Positions 8,128-16,105 of a stretch of 28,759 nt of DNA are shown here, piece after piece. A model generated the notes under the pieces. The model made no database searches. It had not been told where the DNA came from and worked only from the letters and a program-made list of their open reading frames with translations. This DNA comes from a virus, in IMG/VR virus record IMGVR_UViG_3300042731_004162, positions 1 through 28,759 of that record. One strand, given 5' to 3'. The number at the start of each line of letters is the position of its first letter. Within the stretch, counting starts at the first letter, position 1. A program made the position numbers and the translations under genes.

Positions 8128-8181
8128 CTAGCACCTAGCTGTTGAGAAACACCAGCCTAGCACCTAGCTGTTGAGAACACC
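8128..8181. repeat. Tandem 25/26-bp duplication over the capsid stop codon
   Basis: Two nearly identical copies lie at 8128-8153 and 8157-8181 (offset 29 bases), differing by one extra base. On the minus strand each contains CTCAACAGCTAG, that is the codons for L-N-S and the stop. The first copy read by ribosomes ends the capsid gene. The second copy lies in the -1 frame, so a one-base backward shift before the stop would add ten residues and end on the same FLNS tail. This looks like a replication-slippage duplication. Confidence 0.85.
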
Positions 8182-9099
8182 CGTGGTCTTTACGACCGAA
8201 TCCTCGACGGCGAAACGAGCATCGAAGCGAAGCGACATCACAATGATGAAAGTCCCCGCGCTGATGTCCATATCGGTCTGCACCTTGATCTTGCGCCATA
8301 CGCCGAGATAGATGTTTTTCGGGTGCGTGAAGAGCACGACCGTTTCGTCGCTCCCGCCGCCGAGATCCTCGGGCCACATCGGGATATCAACGATCTCTTT
8401 GCCCTTGTATTGCGGCTTCGCGTTCTCTACGATCTGCGCATCGCCGAGAGCGGTCCCGCGAGGAGCGAGGGAGTCGCTGTAATCGTCTTGCGCGTTGTGC
8501 GAAGTGAAGTATTTCATTTCGCCCATATCGTCGATGTACTCTTTCGGAAGCGCTCGCGTGGTCTGCTTCAAGATCGAACGATCGAGACGCGATCCACCGG
8601 CAACGACGGGGTGCGACGTTGCTTGCTTGATGATCCCATCGAGCTGTGCGAGGAGCGGATCAGCGCTGGTCGTGTCGCCACGAATGACGACCTTTTCAGC
8701 GTCGCGCCCCACGGCGTCAGCCGATCGGCCCATGATCGTGTTCTTGAGCCCTTGCCCCTCGATGTTGTCCTCGAGAACTTCGTCTGGAATTCGGATCTCT
8801 GCCTTGAAGAGTTGCGCATTCCACGTCTCTTTCCCGAGATCCGGCTTGCTGCGCTGCGCGACCGGCAGTGCTTCGCCGCTCACGCCCGGCTGCAAGACCT
8901 GGCCAGCGAATCGCAGATTTTCGAGAATCTGCGTTGGCGAATTGAGCGTGGTCACTGTGATCATGCCCGAGAGCTTCGCCTTGCGAATCGCTCGTTGCAG
9001 GAACTTCTTCGCCTGCGCTGGTTCGAGATAACCGCCATCGGTTTGAATGTCGGCAAGCGAGAGATCCGCTTTCTGCAAGATGGTTCTGTTAGGGGTCAT
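8164..9099 (-). CDS. Major capsid protein, HK97-like fold
   Basis: A 311-residue protein with pattern features of HK97-fold capsid proteins: an N-terminal helical arm (AQAKKFLQRAIRKAKLSGMI), a P-domain region with PDEVLEDNIEGQGLKNTIMG, then DAEKVVIRGDTTS and a region near residue 200 (MKYFTSHNAQDDYSDSLAPR) typical of siphovirus capsid proteins just before the A domain. The A domain ends with YLGVWRKIKVQTDMDISAG. The start at 9099 has CAGGAG at good spacing. The order scaffold, capsid, decoration is classical. No separate protease gene lies beside it; the XkdF domain is instead at the end of the 1529-residue protein. Confidence in the capsid role is high. Confidence 0.85.
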   Translation of the reverse strand: MTPNRTILQKADLSLADIQTDGGYLEPAQAKKFLQRAIRKAKLSGMITVTTLNSPTQILENLRFAGQVLQPGVSGEALPVAQRSKPDLGKETWNAQLFKAEIRIPDEVLEDNIEGQGLKNTIMGRSADAVGRDAEKVVIRGDTTSADPLLAQLDGIIKQATSHPVVAGGSRLDRSILKQTTRALPKEYIDDMGEMKYFTSHNAQDDYSDSLAPRGTALGDAQIVENAKPQYKGKEIVDIPMWPEDLGGGSDETVVLFTHPKNIYLGVWRKIKVQTDMDISAGTFIIVMSLRFDARFAVEDSVVKTTGVLNS

Positions 9100-9134
9100 A
9101 TCGTTTTCTCCTGTGAATCAAAGCCCCGTTATTT

Positions 9135-9149
9135 GCTGCGTCCCGCAGC
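9135..9149 (-). promoter_or_regulatory. Hairpin in leader between scaffold and capsid genes
   Basis: GCTGCG-TCC-CGCAGC forms a perfect 6-bp stem with a 3-base loop, 36 bases before the capsid ATG. No T-run follows it on the minus strand (AAATAACGGGG), so it is not a standard terminator. A processing or mRNA-stability element raising capsid expression over the upstream scaffold is possible. The sequence GGTAGAGG (9156-9163) lies just 5' of it. Confidence 0.4.
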
Positions 9150-9184
9150 GCTAAACCTCTACCTTACGGGCTCGCCTGCCCTAT

Positions 9185-10537
9185 CTACCAAGCATCAACG
9201 TCAGGGTCGTTCAAGTCGTGTTCCCACGACAACGGCTTGACGTTTTCGCCATCGTCACCCTTGGAAACTGGCACAAGGTTTGTGTCGGTTGGCGCATCGT
9301 CTCGATCTTTGATCGCGCCTTGAAGCTTTTCGATCTTCGCGTTTTGTTCGTCGATCGTCTTGCGAAGCTCGACCACTTGCGGATCGGGCTCGTCGTTTTT
9401 CTTCACTGGCTCGGGCTCTTCGCTCTTCTTCGTGGGCCACATGCTCTTGCGTTCTGCTTCGGGGATCATCTCCTCGAAGAGCTTGATCAACGCGTCAAGC
9501 GCGCCCTTGAATTTCTCTCGCCGCGCTCGTGAAAGTTGCTTCGTTCCCGCTTTCTCGGTCTTCTCTCGATCATCGTCGGTTTGCTCGGGCTCTTCGGTTT
9601 TCTTCGTCTTCGTTTTCGCAGCGGCAGTTGACATCAACACATCTTTCGCTTTCGAGATCATGCGCAAAGTTTCTTCATCGCACGGCTTGCCAGCGGAAAG
9701 TTTTCCGATGGCAACTTGCAAAAGCTTCGCTGCTTCAACAACTGATTCGCGCGTCGTATACCCTGGACTTGTGTTCTGTTCATCGGGCGCTGGCGCATCA
9801 GCTTTCACAAGCCCTAGCGCAGCTTCAACGCCCATCGCGATTTCATCAACCGCTTTGTTGATGTCACCGGGCAACGAACCCTCGCCCTCTTCGAGCCCCT
9901 TGACCTTCGTCACGAGCGCATCGATCTTGCTCTTCAACGCCGCAAGCGCTTTCGCCGCCGCTTGCGCATCAGCTTTCGACACGTCGCCGATCGTGTCGTC
10001 AATCGCTGGCTCATCTTCGCTCTTTGCTTTCGGGCTCGGATAGCGCGACGCAACGCCACGAAGAGCGGTCACGATCGCCTTGCCCTCGCCAAGCATTGGC
10101 GGGGGAATCATGCCCTTCATTTCTTTCAGCTTCGCGACAAGAGCATCGATCTTTTTCGCGCTGTCTTCGAGCATGCTCATCACAGCTTCTTTGACGCCCT
10201 TTGGTGTCGCCTTGTCCGCACCGTCGATCGTGTCGCCGCTTGGCTCGTTGTCGTCAGTGTTCACGTCGCCAGCGTCCACCGTGCCGAACGCGTCGCTTGC
10301 TCCCTTGTCAACGTCAGTCGTCAAGGTCCCGTCCTCTTGCTCGTAAACTTCTTCGCCAGTCGGCATTGTGTCGCCCTCCGTTTTGATCACTAGAAATCGG
10401 CGCTTGTTTGCTGCGCGATCAACCGTGCTGATTTCTTCGACTAGAAGATCCTGCAACCGCGTAACGAGTTGCGACACGCGATCTTCTTCGTCGCTTTCTT
10501 GTCTGTCTAGATCTTGGCCACTCATGATCGCGCTCAT
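9185..10537 (-). CDS. Scaffold-like protein with C-terminal WEHDLN motif
   Basis: A 450-residue acidic and helical protein lying directly before the capsid gene, where scaffolds belong. Residues about 34-52 (EEISTVDRAANKRRFLVIK) match a motif common in phage pre-capsid proteins (E-x-S-x-V-D-x-A-A-N), also often found next to prohead proteases. The middle alternates long helices (KGVKEAVMSMLEDSAKKIDA) with acidic linkers; a further coiled coil lies at about 395-420. The C-terminal WEHDLNDPDVDAW is nearly repeated in the acidic protein at 15202-15687. The ATG at 10537 lies just after the upstream stop, with little Shine-Dalgarno, so translation is probably coupled; a second in-frame ATG lies at 10525. 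Confidence 0.65.
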   Translation of the reverse strand: MSAIMSGQDLDRQESDEEDRVSQLVTRLQDLLVEEISTVDRAANKRRFLVIKTEGDTMPTGEEVYEQEDGTLTTDVDKGASDAFGTVDAGDVNTDDNEPSGDTIDGADKATPKGVKEAVMSMLEDSAKKIDALVAKLKEMKGMIPPPMLGEGKAIVTALRGVASRYPSPKAKSEDEPAIDDTIGDVSKADAQAAAKALAALKSKIDALVTKVKGLEEGEGSLPGDINKAVDEIAMGVEAALGLVKADAPAPDEQNTSPGYTTRESVVEAAKLLQVAIGKLSAGKPCDEETLRMISKAKDVLMSTAAAKTKTKKTEEPEQTDDDREKTEKAGTKQLSRARREKFKGALDALIKLFEEMIPEAERKSMWPTKKSEEPEPVKKNDEPDPQVVELRKTIDEQNAKIEKLQGAIKDRDDAPTDTNLVPVSKGDDGENVKPLSWEHDLNDPDVDAW

Positions 10538-10538
10538 T

Positions 10539-13500
10539 TCACGCAGAATTTTTACCTTGCGTCAATATTTTTCGCTCTGCAACACGTCGCGCGCTTCCGC
10601 CTATTGAAAGCCCCGTCAGCTTTCCCGCTTTGATAGAGCGCCATAACTGATCGTCTACTACGCGCATCGCCAATAGCCAAGTCCCGCGCCGCACGATCTG
10701 AACTTTTTCATCGGGCTTTATGTCCGCGGTGCCAACAACTTCGCCATCGGATCGCACAGCAAATTCTACGGGCGCGATGTATGATTCAAGAATCCGAAGC
10801 TTTGTTGATGGAACGATCCTGCGATGCATAAGACCAAGGTTTCGGTATTGCTCCATGAAAAGATGCGCGGCGCGCCGTATTTCATAAGCGCTGTAAATAT
10901 CGCCCTGCGAATCAGGATCAACCGGTGCGCCGTCGTCGCCGTCGTTTGGCTCGAGAACAATCCCGAGCACAAAGCGCTCTTCTTTTGTTTTCACGATCGG
11001 CATGCGCACGTCTAATGCGCGATCGATCATCTTTCGGATCTCGGTTTCCGTCGCCATGCGCTCAACGGTTTCGGCAGTCATTGGTCGCGTTTTGTCGTCG
11101 TGCGCTTGCTCAACCATTGGCGGTCCAAACCAGTGCACACGCCGCTTTTCATCGCGACGATCAACGGCAAGCTCGAAAACTTGCACGCGGATCACGTCAC
11201 CGATTTTTGCTTGTACGTTTGTGTTACCTGTGCGCCCGATCACTGTGTACAACTTGCCATCGATCTCGACCGTTTCGACATAACCATCGCTCTCTTTTAC
11301 AGGACCGACCGCGCAAGAATAAACGAACGTTTTGTCAGAACCCGAAACCTTGTCTTTCGCGTAAACGATCGCGTCAATTTGCCGCGTCGCTTTGACTTTC
11401 GCCCACGATTGCGGCTTTTCTCCGATCAAATATTTTGCATCGGGAAGCTTGAAAACCGCGCCCTCACTACCGGGAATTTTGCGCGCCCAATCAAACATGT
11501 GTCGCAAATCTTTTTGAGTCACGACGCGCTTTCTGTTCACGATCAGCAATCTATTGTTTGCTATTTTTTGTTTCCCGCCGAAAAACTTCGCAAGCGTTTT
11601 TTCGTGTTCTTTCTCTTCTTCGCTCGTTAGATCTTCGCCATCGCGAAACAGAACGCGAAAGACATTGATCGCCGCGCCCTTGTCCTCTTGCGGTTTACCT
11701 GTCGTGAAACGTGCGAGATCCGATCGGGCGCGTGGCTTGCCTTTCGCGTCGTATTCGAGCAACTCGCCATCAACGGTCCACGAACCGCTGACAGCTTCAA
11801 GCGCTTGCGCCAGCGACGGAAGCGAAACGCGTCGCTCATCTTTCGAGTCTTCAAAGAAAATAGAAACGCGCTCGCCCTTCGGTTTGCTTTCGTCTCGCGA
11901 CGCGATCACGCGGTATCCGTTGAACTTCGGCTCTACGTAAACACCCGCTTTGATCACGTCATCAATCGCCCACTTTTCGAGCAACAGATCGAGATCAAGA
12001 AACTCGCCGCCCGGCTTCATTGGCGTAAAACGCTTACCCGGCAACACCTTTGATCGCACCTTGCGCGTTGTTATCTTGCGCTCGATTTCTCGATGGTCTT
12101 CCGGCGCTTCGCCTGGTACGTACAGAAACGCCTTGCGCACGATGCGTTGATATTTTCCGTTGACGATCTTTACATTGTCGTCAGTGAAAAAACGCTCTTT
12201 GACCAACGCGTCGCGCGTTTCTTTCGCTTCTTTTTCTGTCTTCGCTTCCCAGTAACGAAACTCTTTCGGCGTTGCTGCTTCAAGCGTTTTCGGGATCGCC
12301 GAGATACCAAGCGGCGGCATGTGTTCGCGCCGTACTGTACGGGTTTTTAGGACGGTTGGAAGGTAGGTTTTTCCAAGATGCGCTTGCCAAAAAACTTCGC
12401 CCTCTGGCGTGCGTCGTCCTGCGTCTTGCTCGTCGTCGCTCCCGCCACGACCAACGAGCATGCGCAGGTAAAACGAGCCCTGCCACTGTTGATCGCCAGT
12501 CAAGAAAAACTCGTGAAAGCGAAGCAACTGCAAGCCCCACTCTACTTGTGGGCGAGCAACTGCGATCATTACACCCGTTTCGTTTGTCGTCGCGCCTACC
12601 TCGCCAGACTCAAAAACGCGACCCTCGATCCCTAGCCATACAAGCGGTTGGCGTGACTTTGGAGTGCCGCCCATATGCGACGGAGCTTTGATCGGCTTCA
12701 AGTATTTGTTGCCGTCAGTCGCCGAATAGCCAGCGTAAACAGCGCGCGCTTGCGCGACCGTGTTGATGTCTTCGACCACGCCCGGCTTGTTGGCGAAGAG
12801 CGTGAAGCCAACGAGATGATCGTTGATACGCGCTCGAAAGTCGAAGTGCGCAGACTTGCCTCGAGTGTGTAGTTGAATCACGCCCGGTCTCGATCCCGAT
12901 TGCTTCGGATAGTCCGCCAACGGATCGCCTTGCTTTTGCAACTCTGACATCTCGACGATCGTCCGCTGATCGTCTCGCGGCACAAGCGCCAGATCGTAAA
13001 GCTTCGCATGATCGGTAAACGGTCCACCCAATGATTCATCGTGAAACTGCGCGCGCTGTGAAAGCTCGGGTGGAAGTGCGCGCCCTAGCCGAAACTCGAT
13101 CACGCGTCGCAGTTTTTCATCAACCGGACCATGCACAAGTAGATCAATGTCGTTCTCTGTTTCGCCGGTATTTGCTAGCCCACCGACGATCGAGACAACG
13201 GGAGCACGAAGCAAGATCGGCTTCGCATAGTGGCGCACAACGTCGTTGAAAGCGATCCGCTTCCCTGTCTTTTCCCCGCTCGCATGCGTTGGCGCTGTCG
13301 CTCGTTTTTCTGCTCGCAGTCTTTCCGCTTCGCGCCATAACGCCGAATCGCGTTGAATATGAAAACCGCGTCTGTGCATTTCGCGAAACACGAAGAGCGC
13401 AGCGTTGATCAGGTCTTCGCGGTTCAATTCGCCCGCTGTGATCTTGTCGTTGTCTGCGAAGTTCGCCCCGTATAATTGGTGCAAACGCAGGTTGACCGAT

Positions 13501-15128
13501 CGAAGCTCACGATCGCTGACATGTCGCAGCGTGCCCGGCTCGATCTCGGCAACTCGAATTTTTTGGACCGTTTCTTCGTCGTCTGCTTTGCGCGTGCTTG
13601 GCTCGCTGGCGATGAAATAGCGCCGCGCTGTTTTGTCGCCGCCCGTGTTTGTTGCTTCGCGCAGCGCGAGAGAAAAGCGCCGACCGCGCACTGATGAAAG
13701 CGCTTTTGTCTGCGTATCAGTATCGCCGAATACCAACAAAAACGACCCCTTGATCCCGTTGACGACATCAGCAAGTTTTACGAGATCGAAAGTCGATCCA
13801 CCGGGTGCCCCGACCTCATCTTTCCATTCTCCCGGGTATGGCGGATCAATGAAAAAGAAAGTATCGGGAGCATCATACTTCGCAATCGTTTTCGCGTAAT
13901 CGGCGTGCTCGATTTTTACATTTTTCAAACGCTCACTAAACCGAGAAAGACGCTCAAACTGATAACGCATGCCGGTCTTGCTTGTTGAATATCCGCCCGC
14001 GCCAGCAAACATAAAACGGCGCAAAAAAAGAAACTTCCATACGCGTTCAACATCACTACTCGGAGAAAGTTTTTTTGCACGCTCGAAAGTTTCCTTGCTT
14101 GCAACCCAATCAAAACGAGCCAGCGCTTTTTCTTTTTCTGCGCTCCATTCCTTGATCCAGCGCATGACAAGCACAGCGTTTAGATCAAGATCGGCAATTA
14201 CTTCGCGCTCGCTTTTTTCTTTCGTGAACAGACACGACGCCGCGCCCATAAAAGTTTCAACGTAGGTTTTGTGCGCTGGAAACCTTCCCACAATCTTAGA
14301 CGCATACCGCGCCGATCCGCCGTACTGCGACCACGGACCGCTGCGCTTTTCGATGAGATCGATCATCGTCTCGGGCATCAACGTCCTGTACCGCTTGCCG
14401 TCAATCTCGATCTCGTGATCGTGCAACCCGCCGTATGTCGTGCGCGCGCCGCCCTCGTCTGCTTCGTGGAGATGATCGCCATCGTCAAGAGTGCCGACCG
14501 CTTTGCCGTCGGGTAGCTTGAATTCATGTTTGTGATTCCCGCTTAGCTCTTCGATGCCGTCATAATGTCCGTGCGATCCGTCACGCCCTGTCAACGCTAG
14601 CGTGCCATCGTCAAGCCTGATCACGTGCGTGTGTCCACCGTCTAGAACCCCCGCCCCTGCTCTGCCATCGCTCAAAACGTGCGCGTGCACGCCGCCGCCA
14701 GGAACAGATTTAGCCACGCGTTGACCGGCTTCCGCCGCGGCTTCCGACATTTCACCCACGAACACATTGAACGACTCGAGCCACTTCACGCCAGCGCGCA
14801 GCGGTTCGATCACGTTGTCGGGTGCTTTGCCGCGCTCCAATAACACGATCACTTTCTCGAGCGGTCCGCCAAGCTCACGCGCGATCACGCCTGCGCCGCG
14901 CTGGTCTGCTTTCAGAATAAGCTTGCTCGGGTCTATGGCGTCTAGGGCTTGGCGTAACTTGCGCGCGTTCTCGGGTGCTTCTCGCGCAAACGAGACGCTA
15001 TCGGTCGGGCCTTGCAAAAGTTCAAGCGTAGATTTCGACCAACGCTTGACGGCTGACTCTAACTCTGTCGCCAGCGCTTGCGCTTCGCGCAAAGCGTTTT
15101 CATCGGCTTTCGTGATCTCGATCTGCAT
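10539..15128 (-). CDS. 1529-residue fusion: Dam-like methyltransferase, NTase, LigD-like PE, DNA ligase, XkdF protease
   Basis: Domains in order. Residues 1-140: charged helices. 148-238: six H-x-H motifs (148-150, 166-168, 186-188, 199-201, 219-221, 236-238). 262-510: D12-class adenine methyltransferase, with GG at 270-271, FMGAAS 293-298 and DPPY 428-431. 526-590: a domain beginning LRHVSD and containing LRLHQLYG. 645-720: Pol-beta-fold nucleotidyltransferase, with VGG, then D660/D662 in NDIDLL and possibly D712. 748-892: LigD-like 3'-phosphoesterase with H754, H761, D763 and R765; the later conserved His-Tyr positions read Gln and Trp. 1050-1340: ATP-dependent DNA ligase with EPKFNGYR (K1068), DGE 1120-1122, EGAVFK 1222-1227, WAKVK 1242-1246 and an OB-like end. 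1376-1515: XkdF protease with H1435 and S1508. The gene lies immediately upstream of the scaffold gene. Motif-level support is strong for ligase, methyltransferase and XkdF, weaker for the others. Confidence 0.85.
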   Translation of the reverse strand: MQIEITKADENALREAQALATELESAVKRWSKSTLELLQGPTDSVSFAREAPENARKLRQALDAIDPSKLILKADQRGAGVIARELGGPLEKVIVLLERGKAPDNVIEPLRAGVKWLESFNVFVGEMSEAAAEAGQRVAKSVPGGGVHAHVLSDGRAGAGVLDGGHTHVIRLDDGTLALTGRDGSHGHYDGIEELSGNHKHEFKLPDGKAVGTLDDGDHLHEADEGGARTTYGGLHDHEIEIDGKRYRTLMPETMIDLIEKRSGPWSQYGGSARYASKIVGRFPAHKTYVETFMGAASCLFTKEKSEREVIADLDLNAVLVMRWIKEWSAEKEKALARFDWVASKETFERAKKLSPSSDVERVWKFLFLRRFMFAGAGGYSTSKTGMRYQFERLSRFSERLKNVKIEHADYAKTIAKYDAPDTFFFIDPPYPGEWKDEVGAPGGSTFDLVKLADVVNGIKGSFLLVFGDTDTQTKALSSVRGRRFSLALREATNTGGDKTARRYFIASEPSTRKADDEETVQKIRVAEIEPGTLRHVSDRELRSVNLRLHQLYGANFADNDKITAGELNREDLINAALFVFREMHRRGFHIQRDSALWREAERLRAEKRATAPTHASGEKTGKRIAFNDVVRHYAKPILLRAPVVSIVGGLANTGETENDIDLLVHGPVDEKLRRVIEFRLGRALPPELSQRAQFHDESLGGPFTDHAKLYDLALVPRDDQRTIVEMSELQKQGDPLADYPKQSGSRPGVIQLHTRGKSAHFDFRARINDHLVGFTLFANKPGVVEDINTVAQARAVYAGYSATDGNKYLKPIKAPSHMGGTPKSRQPLVWLGIEGRVFESGEVGATTNETGVMIAVARPQVEWGLQLLRFHEFFLTGDQQWQGSFYLRMLVGRGGSDDEQDAGRRTPEGEVFWQAHLGKTYLPTVLKTRTVRREHMPPLGISAIPKTLEAATPKEFRYWEAKTEKEAKETRDALVKERFFTDDNVKIVNGKYQRIVRKAFLYVPGEAPEDHREIERKITTRKVRSKVLPGKRFTPMKPGGEFLDLDLLLEKWAIDDVIKAGVYVEPKFNGYRVIASRDESKPKGERVSIFFEDSKDERRVSLPSLAQALEAVSGSWTVDGELLEYDAKGKPRARSDLARFTTGKPQEDKGAAINVFRVLFRDGEDLTSEEEKEHEKTLAKFFGGKQKIANNRLLIVNRKRVVTQKDLRHMFDWARKIPGSEGAVFKLPDAKYLIGEKPQSWAKVKATRQIDAIVYAKDKVSGSDKTFVYSCAVGPVKESDGYVETVEIDGKLYTVIGRTGNTNVQAKIGDVIRVQVFELAVDRRDEKRRVHWFGPPMVEQAHDDKTRPMTAETVERMATETEIRKMIDRALDVRMPIVKTKEERFVLGIVLEPNDGDDGAPVDPDSQGDIYSAYEIRRAAHLFMEQYRNLGLMHRRIVPSTKLRILESYIAPVEFAVRSDGEVVGTADIKPDEKVQIVRRGTWLLAMRVVDDQLWRSIKAGKLTGLSIGGSARRVAERKILTQGKNSA

Positions 15129-15176
15129 CGCGCTCCCTCGACACGCGCACCGGGCGCTTGCCTACGCGGGAGCGCG
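15129..15176 (-). promoter_or_regulatory. Stem enclosing the ribosome site of the 1529-residue protein gene
   Basis: On the minus strand, CGCGCTCCC (15176-15168) pairs perfectly with GGGAGCGCG (15137-15129). The second arm is the Shine-Dalgarno (GGGAG) and ends directly at the ATG at 15128. The 30-base loop can itself form a small GCGC/GCGC hairpin. If folded, ribosome access would be blocked, so expression of the large protein would be low or conditional. Confidence 0.65.
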
Positions 15177-15201
15177 TTTCACTGTTGCTCGTACCCGCTG
15201 A

Positions 15202-15687
15202 CTAGAAATCGGGATCTTTGCCCCAATCGTCATCGGCTTCCGAATCAGTGTTCAGATCGTGTTGCCAGCGAACATCCTGATCGTCGCTCGCTTCGTCGTC
15301 GCTCTTGTTGATGTCGGTTTCTTCGGGCTTGTCGTCGTCTTTCGGCTCTTCGTCTTCGGGCTTGTCGTCGCTTACGAAGCGCTTACGAATCGCATCAACG
15401 GCACGCGAGACCGGCTCAACACGCGCGTCTTTGCCGTCATCCTCTACAGCATCGACCAGCGATTTCTCGAGCCTGATCGGATCGTCGCCGTCACCCTCGA
15501 GAGCTTCCGCCGCTGACTTCGTGAACGAATAGCAGCGTATCATCGCGTCTTTCGCTTCGTCGTCGCTCGTCTTCGGATCGGCAACGTGCGCCATGCTCTT
15601 CGCGATCATCGTGAGCGCTGCGCTTGGCGATAGCTCCCGCTTTTCTTCCGCGTCTGAAAACACGCTGTCAATTTCTTTCGCTTCCAT
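15202..15687 (-). CDS. Acidic protein sharing the C-terminal W-HDLN motif
   Basis: A 161-residue, strongly acidic protein. Residues about 20-70 are helical (LSPSAALTMIAKSMAHVADP), and residues 100-161 are Asp/Glu-rich and likely disordered. It ends with RWQHDLNTDSEADDDW followed by GKDPDF, which matches the C-terminus of the scaffold-like protein (WEHDLNDPDVDAW). The two proteins flank the 1529-residue protein. The start at 15687 has a good GGAGGG. Such a shared tail could bind the capsid protein or target cargo into the prohead; that is inference. No known family is recognised. Confidence 0.65.
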   Translation of the reverse strand: MEAKEIDSVFSDAEEKRELSPSAALTMIAKSMAHVADPKTSDDEAKDAMIRCYSFTKSAAEALEGDGDDPIRLEKSLVDAVEDDGKDARVEPVSRAVDAIRKRFVSDDKPEDEEPKDDDKPEETDINKSDDEASDDQDVRWQHDLNTDSEADDDWGKDPDF

Positions 15688-16096
15688 TGTTCCCTCCGAC
15701 CGCTAGCGCCGTTAGTCGCCGCTCTGCTTCGATGTCGTTCAATTTCTCGGGCGCATACATTGATGAGCTGTCGCGCGTTTCTACTTTCGTGTCAAGATCT
15801 GAAACGTGCGCGCCATCAATACATCGCACCATAAAACTCAGCATATGATCAAGCGTTCGATCCTTCGACCATCGACACTCGCCGTAGCAGTGATCCCAGA
15901 TCGCAACCGCAAGATCAAGCCTGTCCTGCAACTCTTTTTCCGTGTATCCGCCGTCGCGCATCGGGCGCAATTCAAATGTCCGCATTACCTTTACAACCAA
16001 CGTCTCGCGCACTTCTTCGAGATGTTGATCGCTTAGAATTCTCCCGCGTGCTCGTAACCGATGCCGTGATTTCGATCTTCCTTTTCTTCGTTTCAT
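15668..16096 (-). CDS. Small basic protein, unknown function
   Basis: The start chosen is the ATG at 16096, preceded directly by GGTAGAGGC; an upstream frame beginning at 16123 would add nine residues but has no better site. The product has 141 residues. The N-terminal 20 residues are very basic (MKRRKGRSKSRHRLRARGRI), followed by a helix and a Cys/His/Trp-containing middle (DHCYGECRW, then FMVRCIDGAH), which might bind metal. The C-terminal part is helical (IEAERRLTALAVGGNNG). It overlaps the acidic protein by 20 bases. Its basic start suggests nucleic acid binding, but nothing specific can be assigned. Confidence 0.6.
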   Translation of the reverse strand: MKRRKGRSKSRHRLRARGRILSDQHLEEVRETLVVKVMRTFELRPMRDGGYTEKELQDRLDLAVAIWDHCYGECRWSKDRTLDHMLSFMVRCIDGAHVSDLDTKVETRDSSSMYAPEKLNDIEAERRLTALAVGGNNGSERN

Positions 16097-16105
16097 GCCT
16101 CTACC
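16097..16105 (-). promoter_or_regulatory. GGTAGAGGC translation leader
   Basis: GGTAGAGGC sits immediately before the ATG at 16096 and is what decides that start over the upstream one at 16123. The same nine bases precede the starts at 5174, 7754 (one base further away) and 20381 (also one base further). GAGG supplies the anti-Shine-Dalgarno pairing, but the longer shared sequence and the very close spacing to the ATG are unusual. Confidence 0.6.

Noticed and set aside
8135-8377. 80-residue open frame overlapping the capsid 3' end
   Set aside because: It has no ribosome site and no independent coding pattern. Its only interest is that it shares the duplicated FLNS stop region.
9360-10043. 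227-residue plus-strand open frame opposite the scaffold-like gene
   Set aside because: Its product is Ser-rich low complexity that mirrors the acidic, Ala/Lys-rich codons on the other strand, and it has no ribosome site. It is an antisense shadow.
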